A DNA stretch of 64,000 bases. It comes from Tetrastigma voinierianum (lineage: Eukaryota; Streptophyta; Magnoliopsida; Vitales; Vitaceae). Below are positions 12,410 to 24,254 of the stretch, in pieces. The notes beneath the pieces are model-generated. The model had not been told where the DNA came from and did no database searches. It was given only the letters and a program-made list of their open reading frames with translations. Every line of letters starts with the position of its first letter. The stretch's first letter is position 1. Position numbers and translations under genes: made by a program. The stretch lies in assembly GCA_016808115.1 (NCBI GenBank), contig JAEQBH010002441.1:558001-622000 (forward strand), given 5' to 3'.

Positions 12410-15400
12410 TTACAGAGATGATGACAACACAGCAGAGAAGGCCAAAAGCAGTAAGAGATTGAAATATGATACAGAACTTGGCCTAGTCCCACTGTGTGCT
12501 GCTGAAGGAGGAGTTTCGGAAGTAGGAGTTTCGGAAGTAGGAGGTTCAGAAGTAGGAGGTTTAGAAGCACCAGAGTTAATAGCATCAACAATGTTTACTG
12601 GCGTGGTGACGTCCGATCCATTGAAAACTTTCATTGCAATTTTCTCATTGGCTGCTTGACTGATGTGAGATTTATCCCAAAACAGAGTTGTGTTTCTCTT
12701 CTCACATGGAGTCTTATCTGCAACACACAGCCCACTTCCGTCTTTCCTGGCTACACAGCACGGCTCTGCTGCCTCCTCCAACCCTTATTTTGTTCAAAAC
12801 AAAAAAACATGATCACCAACTGTTTGTGGAAATGTTTCAGTGACAGAAGACAGAAGAGAGCAGAAGACAGAAGAGAGAAGAATGGGGTTTTGAGTTTTGA
12901 GTATTGAATGGGATGTGTTACCGTAGGCGGAAGAGTTGTTGACCATATCGTAGACAAGGTCGTAGGTTTTGGCAAGGATAATAGTTGAATCTTTCAATGT
13001 GGAACTCAGCTCTTTCAACTTCTGTTCCAGCTTGTCGTTGAAAATGGAGACCATGTTGTTAACGTTCTCTGCGCATCTGGTGTTGGATTTGACGTTTTCA
13101 AGCACAATCGGGTAGCAGCCGATCGGAGGGAATCTCCGAACACCACCATTCTTTGGCTCCCAGACTCTGTAATTCCTGAACACCACCCCAGGTAACATTA
13201 ATTAGGCAGTAAGTTAACATCTGTAATCAAATCACCCTCCATTAATTTTTTAAAACCTAATTTTGGAAGTTCGACCCTTCATCAATTTTTGGCCTAATTT
13301 TTTTTTAAAAATGAAACGTTTTACTACCAAAATAACCCTTTTTTTTTTTAAGTGAGTGTAAATCCATGAAATAAGAATGAGTTTCTTAATTCCAAAATGA
13401 GTCATTTTCAAGAAAAATAATGAGAAATGTTACATTCATAAATTTAGGATTATTCGATGTTTTTTAATTAAATATTTCAATATTATGAGAACCAAATATA
13501 ACCTAAAATTAGAAGTAACTATTTTATTATATTTGGGGCGATTTAAATTAAAAGACTTGAATTTTTGGGAGTAACCTTTCATCAAATTTCGACTTTATTT
13601 TGACAAAATAACCTTATTATTTTCTTGCCTTCTGCTCTTTTTTTCTTTCATAAGACACATGTAAATATATAAAATAGAAAATGGTACTTTTATCCAAAAT
13701 GCGTTATTCTTAAAGAAAAAAATATAAATATGATACAGATTTACAAAATTTGGATTGTTTGAGGTTTCCAAGCAACTATTTCTTATATTTATTGCAAAAC
13801 ATTTTATTTATTTAACTAATATTGAGGAATAATAATTTAAAAATAATAAGTTTGTATACAATCTTCTTTATATTTGATTTTTTTATTAGCCACTCAAAAT
13901 CATTTTTCCTTCCCTTTATACTTCTGAGTAAGGTTTTTTCATGCTAAATGCAGATGATGATAAACCACTAGATAACTGTGAAGAAATTTCAAAAGTAATC
14001 ATATATTGCTAAAATAAAATAAAATAAAAATTAAAAAGTAATTTACCTAATTCAATTATTCTTCTAATTAAGGATATATGAAGACTTTCTTAGAATTTAA
14101 ATATTTTTAATTGTCATCATATTTATAGAAAAACAAATAGAATTGTAGATTGTTTAGCTAAGAAATGTATTTATAATCCAATACATTTCAGTGGAAATTA
14201 TTGTAGGTTATCTTTTATTTGAAGGTGTGCTTGGCCTTTTCTCAAAAAAAAAAAAAAAATGTGGATAAAATTGCTTACCGACAGCTGATCACCATATTGT
14301 TTTACCAGGAGTTCAGTGAATTCTTCAAATTTGTACTGGCGACTGCTGTTGTAGCTTTTGGGTTGAAGATAATTGTGGATGTAGTCGTTGATGCCGACGA
14401 ATACTACAGACAAAGAATCGGAAATGTACCTGAAACTTCTTCTGAGCTGTTGAACTGTTGAGGCAATTGAGTCTCTACCATCTCTTTGAACAATCCAATT
14501 TGTTGCCCTAAGCTCAATGTTTCTCCCTAAGCTCAATGAAAATGCAATCCCGTATTATTATTAAAGATAATGTGATAGAAACAGAGAAGGCTAACAGAAA
14601 AGAAACATTGAACAAAGAAAGGAAAGAAAAGAGGAATTTAAAACTAGATGCTACATTTTCTTCATAGCTAACAGTTCTTTAATTTCCAAATTTATAGTTA
14701 CAATAAAAGCAGAAAGAGATAGACTAGATTCTGGGGAGTTAAAACAATATCTGGAAACAGAGAATTTTGTTTTCTTTCACTTGCTTTGTGGTTCTTTCAG
14801 GATCAGATTCTCATTATAAACCAGGAAATGAACAACTTTAACAGATTCTGAGTTAAAAAAACAATATCTACCAAATTCTACCTAATTAACAGCCCTGATC
14901 ATCATTTTTTCCACTTTAACTGTTTAACATTTTGAAGCGTAATTTCTCTTACCATTGCCTCTCCTGTCTCAGAGAGAGATACCGGCTGATCCGTAAGCGT
15001 AATTGAAAAGCTTGGTTGTCTGTTTATAAAAGGAATTGATCGTCTTGTTGACGTGACGACAGAGGTATGCAGTTTCCAGCCCAAGGGCCTCAGCTGACTC
15101 ATTCATGTTCTGTAAACAACTTGTTTTATCTTGGATTAAAACAGAGCATTTCCCGATCATTTATGAAGTTTTGAATTTGATTATTATTATTTGTCTCTAT
15201 GATGTTTACCTAGACGTCTGTGAGTGGAGTCACATTTAGAGAATCGTCCGCACCTCAACAAGGAAATCGATGCCGTGAGGGCGAAAATCAGGCCCAGTAG
15301 GATGTGTTCAAGAAAGTGTTTACTTGGCATCAACGGCGGAAGAAGAGTACAAGCTGGGTTGAATTTTACCAGACAGCTGAAGAAACAAAAAAGAAAGAAA

Positions 15401-15560
15401 CAACGACGCCAAGTGTTCCAGTAACCTGAAGAAGGAAGGTACAAGCAGATCTGGATTAGGAAGGATGGAAATTCCCCATAAATAGAAATGGAGATTCAAG
15501 GCTCGTCTTTTATATTTGTTTCTAATTGCACTAAAAATAGCATTGAACTCCGTTCTATGA
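12410..15560 (-). pseudogene. GDSL esterase/lipase-like gene, broken
   Basis: Five exon-like blocks are in family order. About 15560-15230 gives a hydrophobic start and a block ending GRFS-like. About 15110-14930 contains YGSAGIS and then, in another frame, SETGEAM. 14524-14279 holds FVGINDYIHNYLQP (the GxND block). 13175-12922 holds PPIGCYPIVLEN. 12783-12410 holds FWDKSHISQAANEKIA with the catalytic Asp-His pair. Splice signals are clean at 12922, 13175, 12783 and 14279. GDSL enzymes are usually secreted serine hydrolases acting on acyl esters. Here the Gly-Asp-Ser nucleophile block is not visible, exon 1 has stops and a frame change, and exon 2 is out of frame across a TC run. The C-terminus is unusual: a PTSE-type repeat and then a hydrophobic tail. 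A pseudogene or a gene damaged by sequence errors are both possible. Confidence 0.75.
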
Positions 15561-16118
15561 TTTTGAACCACAACCCCTCAATCTGATGCTGTTTATTTAT
15601 TTCTTGAAGTTCTGATTGCACTAAAAAATAGCTTTGTGATTACACAATATAAATGCTGTTTGTCATCCAGTTGTTCTGTAAAAATTGTTAGATTAGATGA
15701 TTAAAAGGGTTGTTATCTGATGACTGGTGTAAAAAAATCACTATAATTTTTATATAGGTAAATAATTTTGTGTTATTACAGTGATTATGGATATTATATA
15801 TTTCTTTATTACCTTTTAGATACTATTTTAACTATACAAATTATGTATTATGAACATAAACCTTTCTTCAAAATTAATATATATACTGTACATTATGGTA
15901 CACATTTCATCTCGAGAAGGTAAATGGTTTTTTTTTTTTTTTTTGGTAACTACTATCCATCGTAATTTGTTGTACAATATTTTACAGATCCAAGCTTTAT
16001 GATATCTCCTAATCTCATCACGCACATTCTCAAAGTAAAACGTAAGTTAAGATAAATAAATGGTTTTACTTTTTATCCATAGCCAATCCTAAACTAAACT
16101 TTGTGAAAAGTAAATAAT
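15561..16118. other. AT-rich spacer
   Basis: Upstream of the GDSL gene and ending at the second LTR element. It contains a T homopolymer near 15930. No gene and no convincing promoter motif are seen. Confidence 0.5.
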
Positions 16119-16123
16119 GATGA

Positions 16124-18226
16124 TGTAAAGCGTGAAAAATTCGATTTTGAAAAATGGTAAAAGCGGTAATTTCGATTGAAAAGCGGAAATTCTCTGGTCG
16201 GATATGTGAAATGGAATTTGCTTGTGGATTTGAATGAATGCTGGCAATCTAGTGACCTAGAAAAGTTCGTCGGTGAGGAAAACTTGATATTTTACGATTT
16301 TACGGGTGATAGCCGTCGATGGCAGGGGGCGAATTTTACGAAAATCTTGAAAGCAGGAAAATAGTTTGGTAAGATTCATTTATTTAAAATGAGCCCGAAA
16401 AAAATAAATTATTTTGGGATAAAAACGGATCCGAATAAAGTCGTATGAACCATGAATATCAAATAATAATATGATAAGAATTAAAAAACAAATAAGTCAA
16501 ATAAAGGAAAATTGCCATTTTGAGAGAATATTGAAGAGGAAGAGGCGTATAAGGATTTTTTTTTTTATTATTATTTCTTCTCTTTGTTTTTTCTCAAATG
16601 CATGAAAATTAGGCGAAGTAGGTTTTGTATCGAGTTGAAGCGAATGTGATGCGATGAGAGGTATCTTGACAACGGCGAAAATGTGGAGGTTTCGATAAGA
16701 CTTCGCGGGTGTAGGGGTTTTATCGCCTTGAGTTACTGGCTTTATTTAAGTGTTTTGTTGATGATTAACAGGTTAGTTTGAGGCATTGAATGAGTTTGAT
16801 CGGTCCCACGAACTATATTAGAATTGTTGGAATTTAGGAATTTCGTTTGGGCGATCATGATTTGTTTATTATGTGTTGTGATTTTGCTGCATTAAATCAT
16901 GTTTGTGAATTGGCCCGAAATAGTGCATTATGCGATCTCAAAGCTTTGCGACCAAGTGAGAAAAGTTACATTTAGTAGTCTGAACAATGGCAGAGGTTTC
17001 TTTGACACCACATGAATAGTAACGTGAATAGTGATGTGAATGATGACATGAATAGTTATTGAATAGTGAGGTGAATAGTATTCCCGAAATATTTTATTGA
17101 AAGGACAGTTTGGTTGATGCGTGTGATTGAAGTCTTTCGTGTGTATTAATTAACCACGATGGCTAATTTTTGTGTAATGGATTGAGAAATTATTTAAGAG
17201 AATGACTTGAGTTGAGTGGAAATAGATAGGTTAATGCATAAGCTTGATGTGTTAACATGATTTGCTCAATTATATGGAATATAATTGTGAGTATAGGTCA
17301 TTGGAGATGAAATTGTGATTTGCTCAAGTGAGCTAATTTGGGTGTTGTTTGATCCAGAATGAATTACATGCTGGTGCTGAATCTGGTGAGAATATATGCA
17401 CTCTTTATATATATTCTGTTATAAATTGTATTGAAATGGCATAATGCATTTCACTGCTCACGGAAGGCCTTTACGAAGTGCGTGTGTCTTTAAGTAATGA
17501 AATGAAATAAAAGCGAGCGTAGTTTGCGAGGAATTTGCATGAGATTAATTTTTGGGAGAATGGGTTGGGAGGCGGTCCAACCAGTCATTTCGAATGAGGG
17601 CCCAGTATTTGTTTGGAAGTTAACCAACCACATTCGCTTTCGGATGGTAGTCCTGTATTTTCCCAGGCCGTTCGGTAGTGTATTTTCAAGAACAACAGTT
17701 TGTTTTGAAAATGATATTTTCATTACATAGCTTAGGCAGAGTGTGAATTAGGTGATGTTTCGGCGAGATATGGGAGCGAGCGTACTTAGACATTCCAGAG
17801 TAAGATCACGTATTTGCCAGGTGTGTGTTTAGAATTGGATCATTACACGCTATGCATAGGTGAGAATGCGCCTTTGGGTGATTCCTTCTTGGCGATGCTT
17901 CGCCTAACAAATGTTGACTGAATACGGGGGAGGCGTTTGAAGACAAACTCTGACTAGAAAGGCGATCTTAAAGAAATTCGGGTTGTGGCTTTGATGTTTT
18001 GATATAACATGTATTAGAATGTTTGCTCAAACATTTAATATATATTTACTATTATGGAAGTAACGTAATAACTCTTGAGCTATTGGAATATAGTTTGGTG
18101 TGTGACTGATGAGTGTTGATCACGGGCCCAGTGGCCATTTTTACTGGTATGAATTCTCATGTCTGAGGCGTATATAGATTCCATGGGTTGTGAGTTTGTG
18201 TGTGAATTTGCAATTTAGGCGTCGCA
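16124..18226 (+). repeat. 5' LTR of second element
   Basis: Starts TGTAAAGCG and ends GGCGTCGCA directly before the PBS. About 2.1 kb, collinear with 20561-22686 but heavily diverged. Confidence 0.75.
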
Positions 18227-18245
18227 GCTTAGTATCGGAGGCTTA
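18227..18245 (+). other. Primer-binding site
   Basis: gcttagtatcggaggctta immediately follows the 5' LTR. It resembles the initiator-Met tRNA PBS of plant gypsy elements. Confidence 0.6.
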
Positions 18246-18869
18246 GTGATTCGCAGGGAGTTAGGTTTGAGTATCATAGTTCGTTATGATACCGAACATG
18301 GTTTAGTGTCAGGCATGGGTATACGATTACCTGGGCTTGAAGGACATAAGGCTTGGTCTGTTGCTATTAAATTTGATGATACTACGTCATAACCCAGTAT
18401 CGAGTTTAGGTACCACGAATACCCTGAGTTCATGGGGCGGAGTTTAGACCCTTTGCATGCATTGTGTGTTCCATGTTTGGCAGTTAACGTGATTGTATTA
18501 TTTACATTCGCGTGGAAAACCTACGGTATGATGTATAACAAATGTGATTCTGCGTGGTTATTACGCGGGAAAAATATATATGACATGACATAGGAAAGCG
18601 GAATGCTGGTTGGAACTATAACCTTAAGGGTTGGAGAAAATGAAATGAACACGAAGAAATGTGGATTTTGTGATACAATAAAATGTTGTGGTTATACATT
18701 TTTGTAGAGCGATGGCGACGAATTGATTCGCCGTTTATTCAGTCTACATTAATGATGGCATGTATTCAGTTCGATTGAAATGAGATTATCTGCAAGTTTG
18801 TTGTCTGTTTGACATGTATGCGATGCAATCAGTCGGGCGTAGAATTAGTCCGAGTGTTACTTAAACACT

Positions 18870-19620
18870 ATGTCTTGTGTGGGCCTTTCTTTGGCCGTTG
18901 AGGAGTTCTGTTTGCTACCATTACTGACTAGTGCGGTAGTAGTGAGTCAGGAGTAACCTCTTAGGTTCAGGTCACATCCTCAGACGTTTATAGAGGGATC
19001 GATGGTGTGATGGATTCCGTCGGATTGAGAATGTATTGGAGGCTATGGATATTACACGATGCGACGAATCAGGCTAGTGTTCCCGACTGAGGTGAGTCCC
19101 CAGTGTGGTGGGGTAGGTTGAACTCTCAGGGATTTAAAATGATGACTTGGGCAGAGTTCCTTAGGCTCCTTATGAGCTAGTATTTTCAGGCTACTACTAG
19201 ACACACAAAGACCTAGAGTTCTAGAGTTGAGGTGAGACGGTGTGATGAATTACATGGCAGTTCTTTGAGTTAGTTGTGGTGATATTTATGTGGTGATATA
19301 TGATGGTCGGGAGATTTGAGAATGCGTTTGAAGTTGTCCATTCGGGGCAGATGAGCCTCCACCTATGGGATATGAAGGCTTTATTGGAAGTAGAGAGAGA
19401 TGGAAGGCGCCTGAGGCGTTCACGGATCTTTGATCTTAGGTGGGAGAGGAAGGAGGATCAAGCCTTCTTCGAGTTTGGGCTTAGAGGTTGAGGCCTATAG
19501 GAAAAGCCATTGTATGGGGTGCCTCCCTCAGGATCAGGGTGAGAGCTGGTCTATATGCTCGGGATTTAGAATCAATGTGTGGATCTCGTGAGATTCGTTT
19601 CAGCGGGAAAGATCCAGATC
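18870..19620 (+). pseudogene. Decayed gag remnant
   Basis: Nucleotide homology to the gag region of the other element (read in reverse): 'ggttcaggtcacatc', 'gacgtttatag', 'gattgagaatgtat', then near 19430-19490 'gagaggaaggaggatc' and 'ccttcttcg'. The frames are destroyed; the only open stretch is 19300-19491. No enzyme domain is left. Confidence 0.65.
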
Positions 19621-19892
19621 GGGCGTGTCACAAAGATGAGACATTTATTGGCGTCGCGTGCACGTAACACGCTGCCGAGTCGGGTGGGCGACTTATGGTC
19701 AATTGCCACCACGTAAGCGAGCGGGCGAGTTTGAGTTCGGATCACGCCCAAAGAAGACTTACAGTTCGAATCGAAATGGAAGAGTAATTAGCGTGAAGTC
19801 AAGCTGGGCAAGTGGGGCGTTAATCCCCAAGGTGAGAAGCCTGAGTTATGCGTAGCAGCACTGGCGTAGCAGGCCCAAAGGTCCCTGTGGAT

Positions 19893-20230
19893 GTAAGAGA
19901 CCGTGGGTTATCCCGACCTTCCTGTGGGTGTAAGAGACCAGAGGTATCCGAATTTCGTGTTGTGTGTAAGAGAATCTTGAGAGAGATCCCAATTTGTAGT
20001 AAGAGACCCAGGGAGTATCCCAAATTTTTTGTGTGGATGTAAGAGACCGAGAGTAGATCCCACCAGGTAAGAGACCCGTGAAGAAACCGAAACTCTATGT
20101 GTGGGTGGTGACCGCAAATATTCCGAATTTATGTGTGGTGTAAGACTGAGTTATCCGAAATTTCCGTGTGGGGTGTGCAAGAGACCCGGTGGAGATATCA
20201 TCCCAAAATTCACAGGGAACGTAAGAGGCT
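19893..20230 (+). repeat. Tandem repeat array, ~37-bp unit
   Basis: About nine degenerate units begin gtaagagacc (19893, 19930, 19966, 19999, 20039, 20067, 20140, 20177 as gcaagagacc, 20221). Each is followed by a stretch like 'tatcc(c)aaatttc' and 'gtgtgggt'. Unit length varies from 28 to 44 bp. It lies in the 3' internal region of the LTR element, after gag. Confidence 0.85.
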
Positions 20231-20544
20231 CGACGCAGCGCTCACGTTATGTTGTCCTGTAAGAAACACATCATCATGGCCATTTGCCGCACGTGAGACT
20301 TAGAGCCGGCGATAGGAGCTTCCGGAGCACCTCCGCATTTGATACCCCTTGAAATTGCATCGGGTGTTGGTGAGCTGGAAGAGATCTGGTGATAAGGATG
20401 TCATTCATGACATGAACTAGGTCGACGGGTCCATCGATTGTTAGTGATTGTGATAAGAAAGTGAAGCTACCCGATACATCGGCCTGGTTATGGGAAGGCA
20501 GCATAGCGGAAAGTGATGACAGCGCGCCGGAATTGGGGACGTAA

Positions 20545-20560
20545 ATTCTCGCGGTGAGGA
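20545..20560 (+). other. Polypurine tract
   Basis: The tract ggtgaggagaa just before the 3' LTR, with 'ggggacgtaaattctc' upstream, is equivalent to the tract at 5564-5577 in the other element. Confidence 0.6.
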
Positions 20561-22686
20561 GAACAAACCTGAGAAAAATTCACTTAAAATGGTATAACGT
20601 ATCGGGGTTGTGAAAACTAAAATTCTCTAGATTCCTGATGACGAAACAGATCGTGGCGTGGCGCCGCCAGAATTCGTCGCGAATTTAGTAATCAAAAAAG
20701 CCTCAGTGGAATTCTCGAGAAAAACTCCAATATTTTACCGATTTTTCCGGTGCATAAAGCCGCTGAATGGCTTTTACGACGGCATTTTAATTAAAAATCC
20801 TCTAAAGTCGAAAATGGTTTTGAGGCTTAGTTCTATTTAAAACAGTGAACTCCAAAATAAATAAATTATTTTGGGATAAAACTTAATCCAATAAAACCCA
20901 GAGAACCATGAATATCAACACATAATATAATAATACAAGAATTTAAAAAAACAAAAGTCAAATAAAAAGGGAGGAAATTCAAACATTTCAGGTAAATCAT
21001 GACAAGAGAGGCAGGAAAGAGGCATGAGAGATTTTATTTTTTATTATTGTTATTCTCTGTTTCTTCTTAGATTTATAAAATTCCCACCATAGGTTACACC
21101 AAAGTCGAAAGCAAAGTTGATCTTACGCCACGAGAACATGTGGCATCAAAATCTCGAAGTTTGCCAAACTCACTTATGTGGGGAGTTTTATTCCACTTCG
21201 AGTTATGGTTAATCTTGTTTAAGCGTTTGTTGATGATTGTTGATCTGAGCATGAAATTTAGTACGCTTGACGGTCCAAAATTTGTGACCCAAAATTGTTT
21301 GAATTTAGAGTTCGTTTCGATGAGACAGGCCTTGCCGCGGATCGTTTGTCGCCAGAAGGGGATTTAAGTACAACATGTTTTGGTGAATGAGACCGGAAAT
21401 AGCCACACATTTTGGCCTCAAAAGCTTTGAACCTAGTGAGAAAATTCTGCTTCATGATCGTGGAATGTAAGCACCCCAGGGTTTTACCGTCGTTACGAAT
21501 AGTATCAGAATAAATGGAATATTGACTTAATAGCGGCAGAATAGTACGTGAATATGTTCACGTAAATATTTCCGTATGGAAAACAGGTTTGATATTGAGT
21601 AATTCAAATTGAATCTCGTTTCGTATGTTAATTAGCCACTAGAGCGAATTTTGTGCAATGGATCGAGAAATTGTTTACAGAATGGCTTCGGAGTTGAGTG
21701 GAAATAGATAGGTTAATGCGTGTTTATGTGTTAATATAGTCTGCGTTCAACGAGGTTGAATATAATTGTATATAAATCATTGTGGATATTGTAATTGTGA
21801 TCGTCAAGTGAGCTAATTCGGGGTATTGTTTAACCGTATTGAATTGCTATTATTGAAAAGAATGTAATTGAGAATATATGCATATTTTGATACATATTAT
21901 ATAAAATCGTATCAGAACGACATAACGCATTTCATGCATCGGAAAATCTAGTACTAAAGTGTGTGTATGACATGAAATGAAATAAATCAACATGTTATGA
22001 AGAAATTTACGCGTGATGAGGATTTCTTTCCGTATAATGAGGTTAGGAGACGATCCAACAGATCACTCATATGAGACCATGATCAAGCTGGAAGTTCTCC
22101 AACATGATCGCCTCTGAGGGTAGTCCCATATTATTTTTACCGACATCGTCAAGAGTATTTTCAAGAACAACAAGTTTTGTTTTGAAAATGATGCTGGCTA
22201 CTACGGCTTAGGCAAGTAAGTGTGAGGAGTCGCGAGACTCTGTAGATATGAGAATGTTAAGCAAACATTCATAGGGATCACATATTACTTTGGGAGTGTG
22301 TAGTTAAATTGGATCATTGCATATGCACTTAGGGTGGAGCAACCCCATTTAGGGTAGATTCCACCATCGGGCGATAGCTCACCCGGCCGAGAGAATATTA
22401 TTTCAGCCAGGAGCGCTTGAGAAGACAACTCATTTTGGGTAGGAGATCGATCTCTCAAGAAAGCGGTCACGAGCTGAAGTATGGATATGTCACATTAATG
22501 GTCATAATTTTTAATAGTGTCGTATTAAGAGTAACGTAATAGCTCTCAACTATCGGACATATTTGATGAGTGTTGATGCAGCTCGGGCAGCCCATTTTTA
22601 CTGTGTACGGGTCTCGCGATACGAGACGTATAGATTTTTCACGGGTTGATGGGTTGTCAACGGATCCCCAGGTTTGGGGCGTCATA
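20561..22686 (+). repeat. 3' LTR of second element
   Basis: Collinear with 16124-18226. It ends GGTTTGGGGCGTCATA, where the usual terminal CA has become TA. The first few bases of the LTR are mutated, so its start is set by the polypurine tract. Confidence 0.75.
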
Positions 22687-22691
22687 GATAA

Positions 22692-24250
22692 ACTATTCGG
22701 AGAGAGAGAATTCCTCCAAATAGTGCATTTATAAGGAAAAATTCCTCAAGCATACATAAAGACGTTTTATAGGATTTGAATTTATAATGTTTATTTAACA
22801 GTTTTCTTTTTTTTTTTTTTACTTTATTTTGGTTGTCCAACGAAACAACCTCACTGTTGCTCCAGCACACACCCAGTCACTGTAGTACGATCTCTTTTTA
22901 AAAGTATTTAATTTTTTAAAAGTAGATAAAATTTAATTTCTATGGTGTTTGTTTTACTAATATTCAATATAAATTCGTACTCCATCGTAAGACATTTATA
23001 TTCATTTAAAGAAAAGGAAACGCTAATATTTTTTCTTGACCATGTAAAAAAAAAGGTACATTTTGTTTAATTAGAATTTAAAACCCATTAAATTATATAT
23101 TGTGTATTTTTTTTTTGGCATATTGTTGCAAAAGTCCTAACAGTGACAAAAAAAGGTTAAACAGAATAATGCATCACTTGTATTTATTAATGTTAAGGTT
23201 AGCAATACAATCCATAGAAACAATCAAAATTACTTAAAGATAATGACCCAACATTCAGTTTAATAGAAAAAAAATTTAATATGATAACTCTGTCGGATCG
23301 AACTTTATTATCTGAAATACTAACGCAAAAACCCATAAAGAAACCAACCGTCGATGACATAACTACCCACCGCAACAAGTCAGCGACATAATTACTTACT
23401 ACAACAAGTCAGTAACAAAACACGTCGCAATAGAATGACGACAAAAACATGAAAAAAAAAAAACAAAGGAAAAACAAAAGCAAACTCAAACTGGTGTGGA
23501 AGAAACAATTTTATTAGAAATGAAAACTCAGATATTAGGAAGAAGGAAGGGGTAATTTCAGGCTAGAAATGGCCAAAAGATCAACCCTCGTGCCTGTCTC
23601 TAATGAAGAAGGGCTTGAAATGTGAAATGATACAGAGTTTCATGAAGTACAAAAAACCATTTACTTGTTTGCAAAAACAGAGAGTTAAAACTAAATTTAA
23701 ATATATCAAATCTATAAGATTTTAAATAAAATCTTAATTACCGTCATACCAGTTCAAGCAGAAATCGCTTAACGTTTAAATCGTGAGAAAGAAAGGATGT
23801 GAGGGTGGGAAGGGTCCTAGTACGCAGCGTTCCGCATGACAGCTTAACTAAATTGTAATTGAAGTGTTTAGTTATCACAAATAAAAATTAAATAAAAACA
23901 AAAAAATAAAAATTTATTTTTTAATTGTAAAATACGTTCAAAATTCGGGAAAAATTATGAAATTAGTTTATAAAATGAATCAAACTGGGTGGCATTTAAA
24001 AATAAGTGATGAGAAGGGGGAAAAAGAACGAAAAACTTCCAGCACAATAGTTGGGTTGAAGAATTTTTCCCCATAAATGCTGTGTCCAAGATAAAACACT
24101 TGTGTTTTCCTAATTCTTTATCGTAACAGACCTTCTCAAGAAAACAGTTTAGAGATTTAAGAAATATTAATGGTATATTTTACATGAAGATTATAATTAA
24201 ATCTTCCAAATATCAAAATGAAAACCAAAACTCAGATGATACTGAGCTGA
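22692..24250. other. Intergenic, no gene seen
   Basis: AT-rich with homopolymer runs (22808, 23450). No conserved reading frame. The last 100-200 bp are probably the 3' UTR of the channel gene on the minus strand. Confidence 0.5.
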
Positions 24251-24254
24251 AAAA

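Larger units (their letters stand above)
16124..22686 (+). mobile_element. Second Tekay/Del-like non-autonomous LTR element
   Basis: 5' LTR 16124-18226, internal 18227-20560, 3' LTR 20561-22686, with PBS and polypurine tract both adjacent to LTR borders. Flanking pentamers are GATGA (16119-16123) and GATAA (22687-22691), a duplication with one transition. The same family as the 2748-10326 element but in opposite orientation: LTR blocks such as 'aaataaattattttgggata' occur in both, and the internal region matches the other's leader and gag. No pol genes are visible. It is more diverged than the first element, so probably older. Confidence 0.8.

Noticed and set aside
12459..12659. Plus-strand frame with repeated EVG/SEV
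   Set aside because: Antisense shadow of the GDSL PTSE repeat.
19893..20230. CRISPR-like array
   Set aside because: Plant nuclear DNA; units vary in length and diverge throughout with no repeat/spacer alternation.
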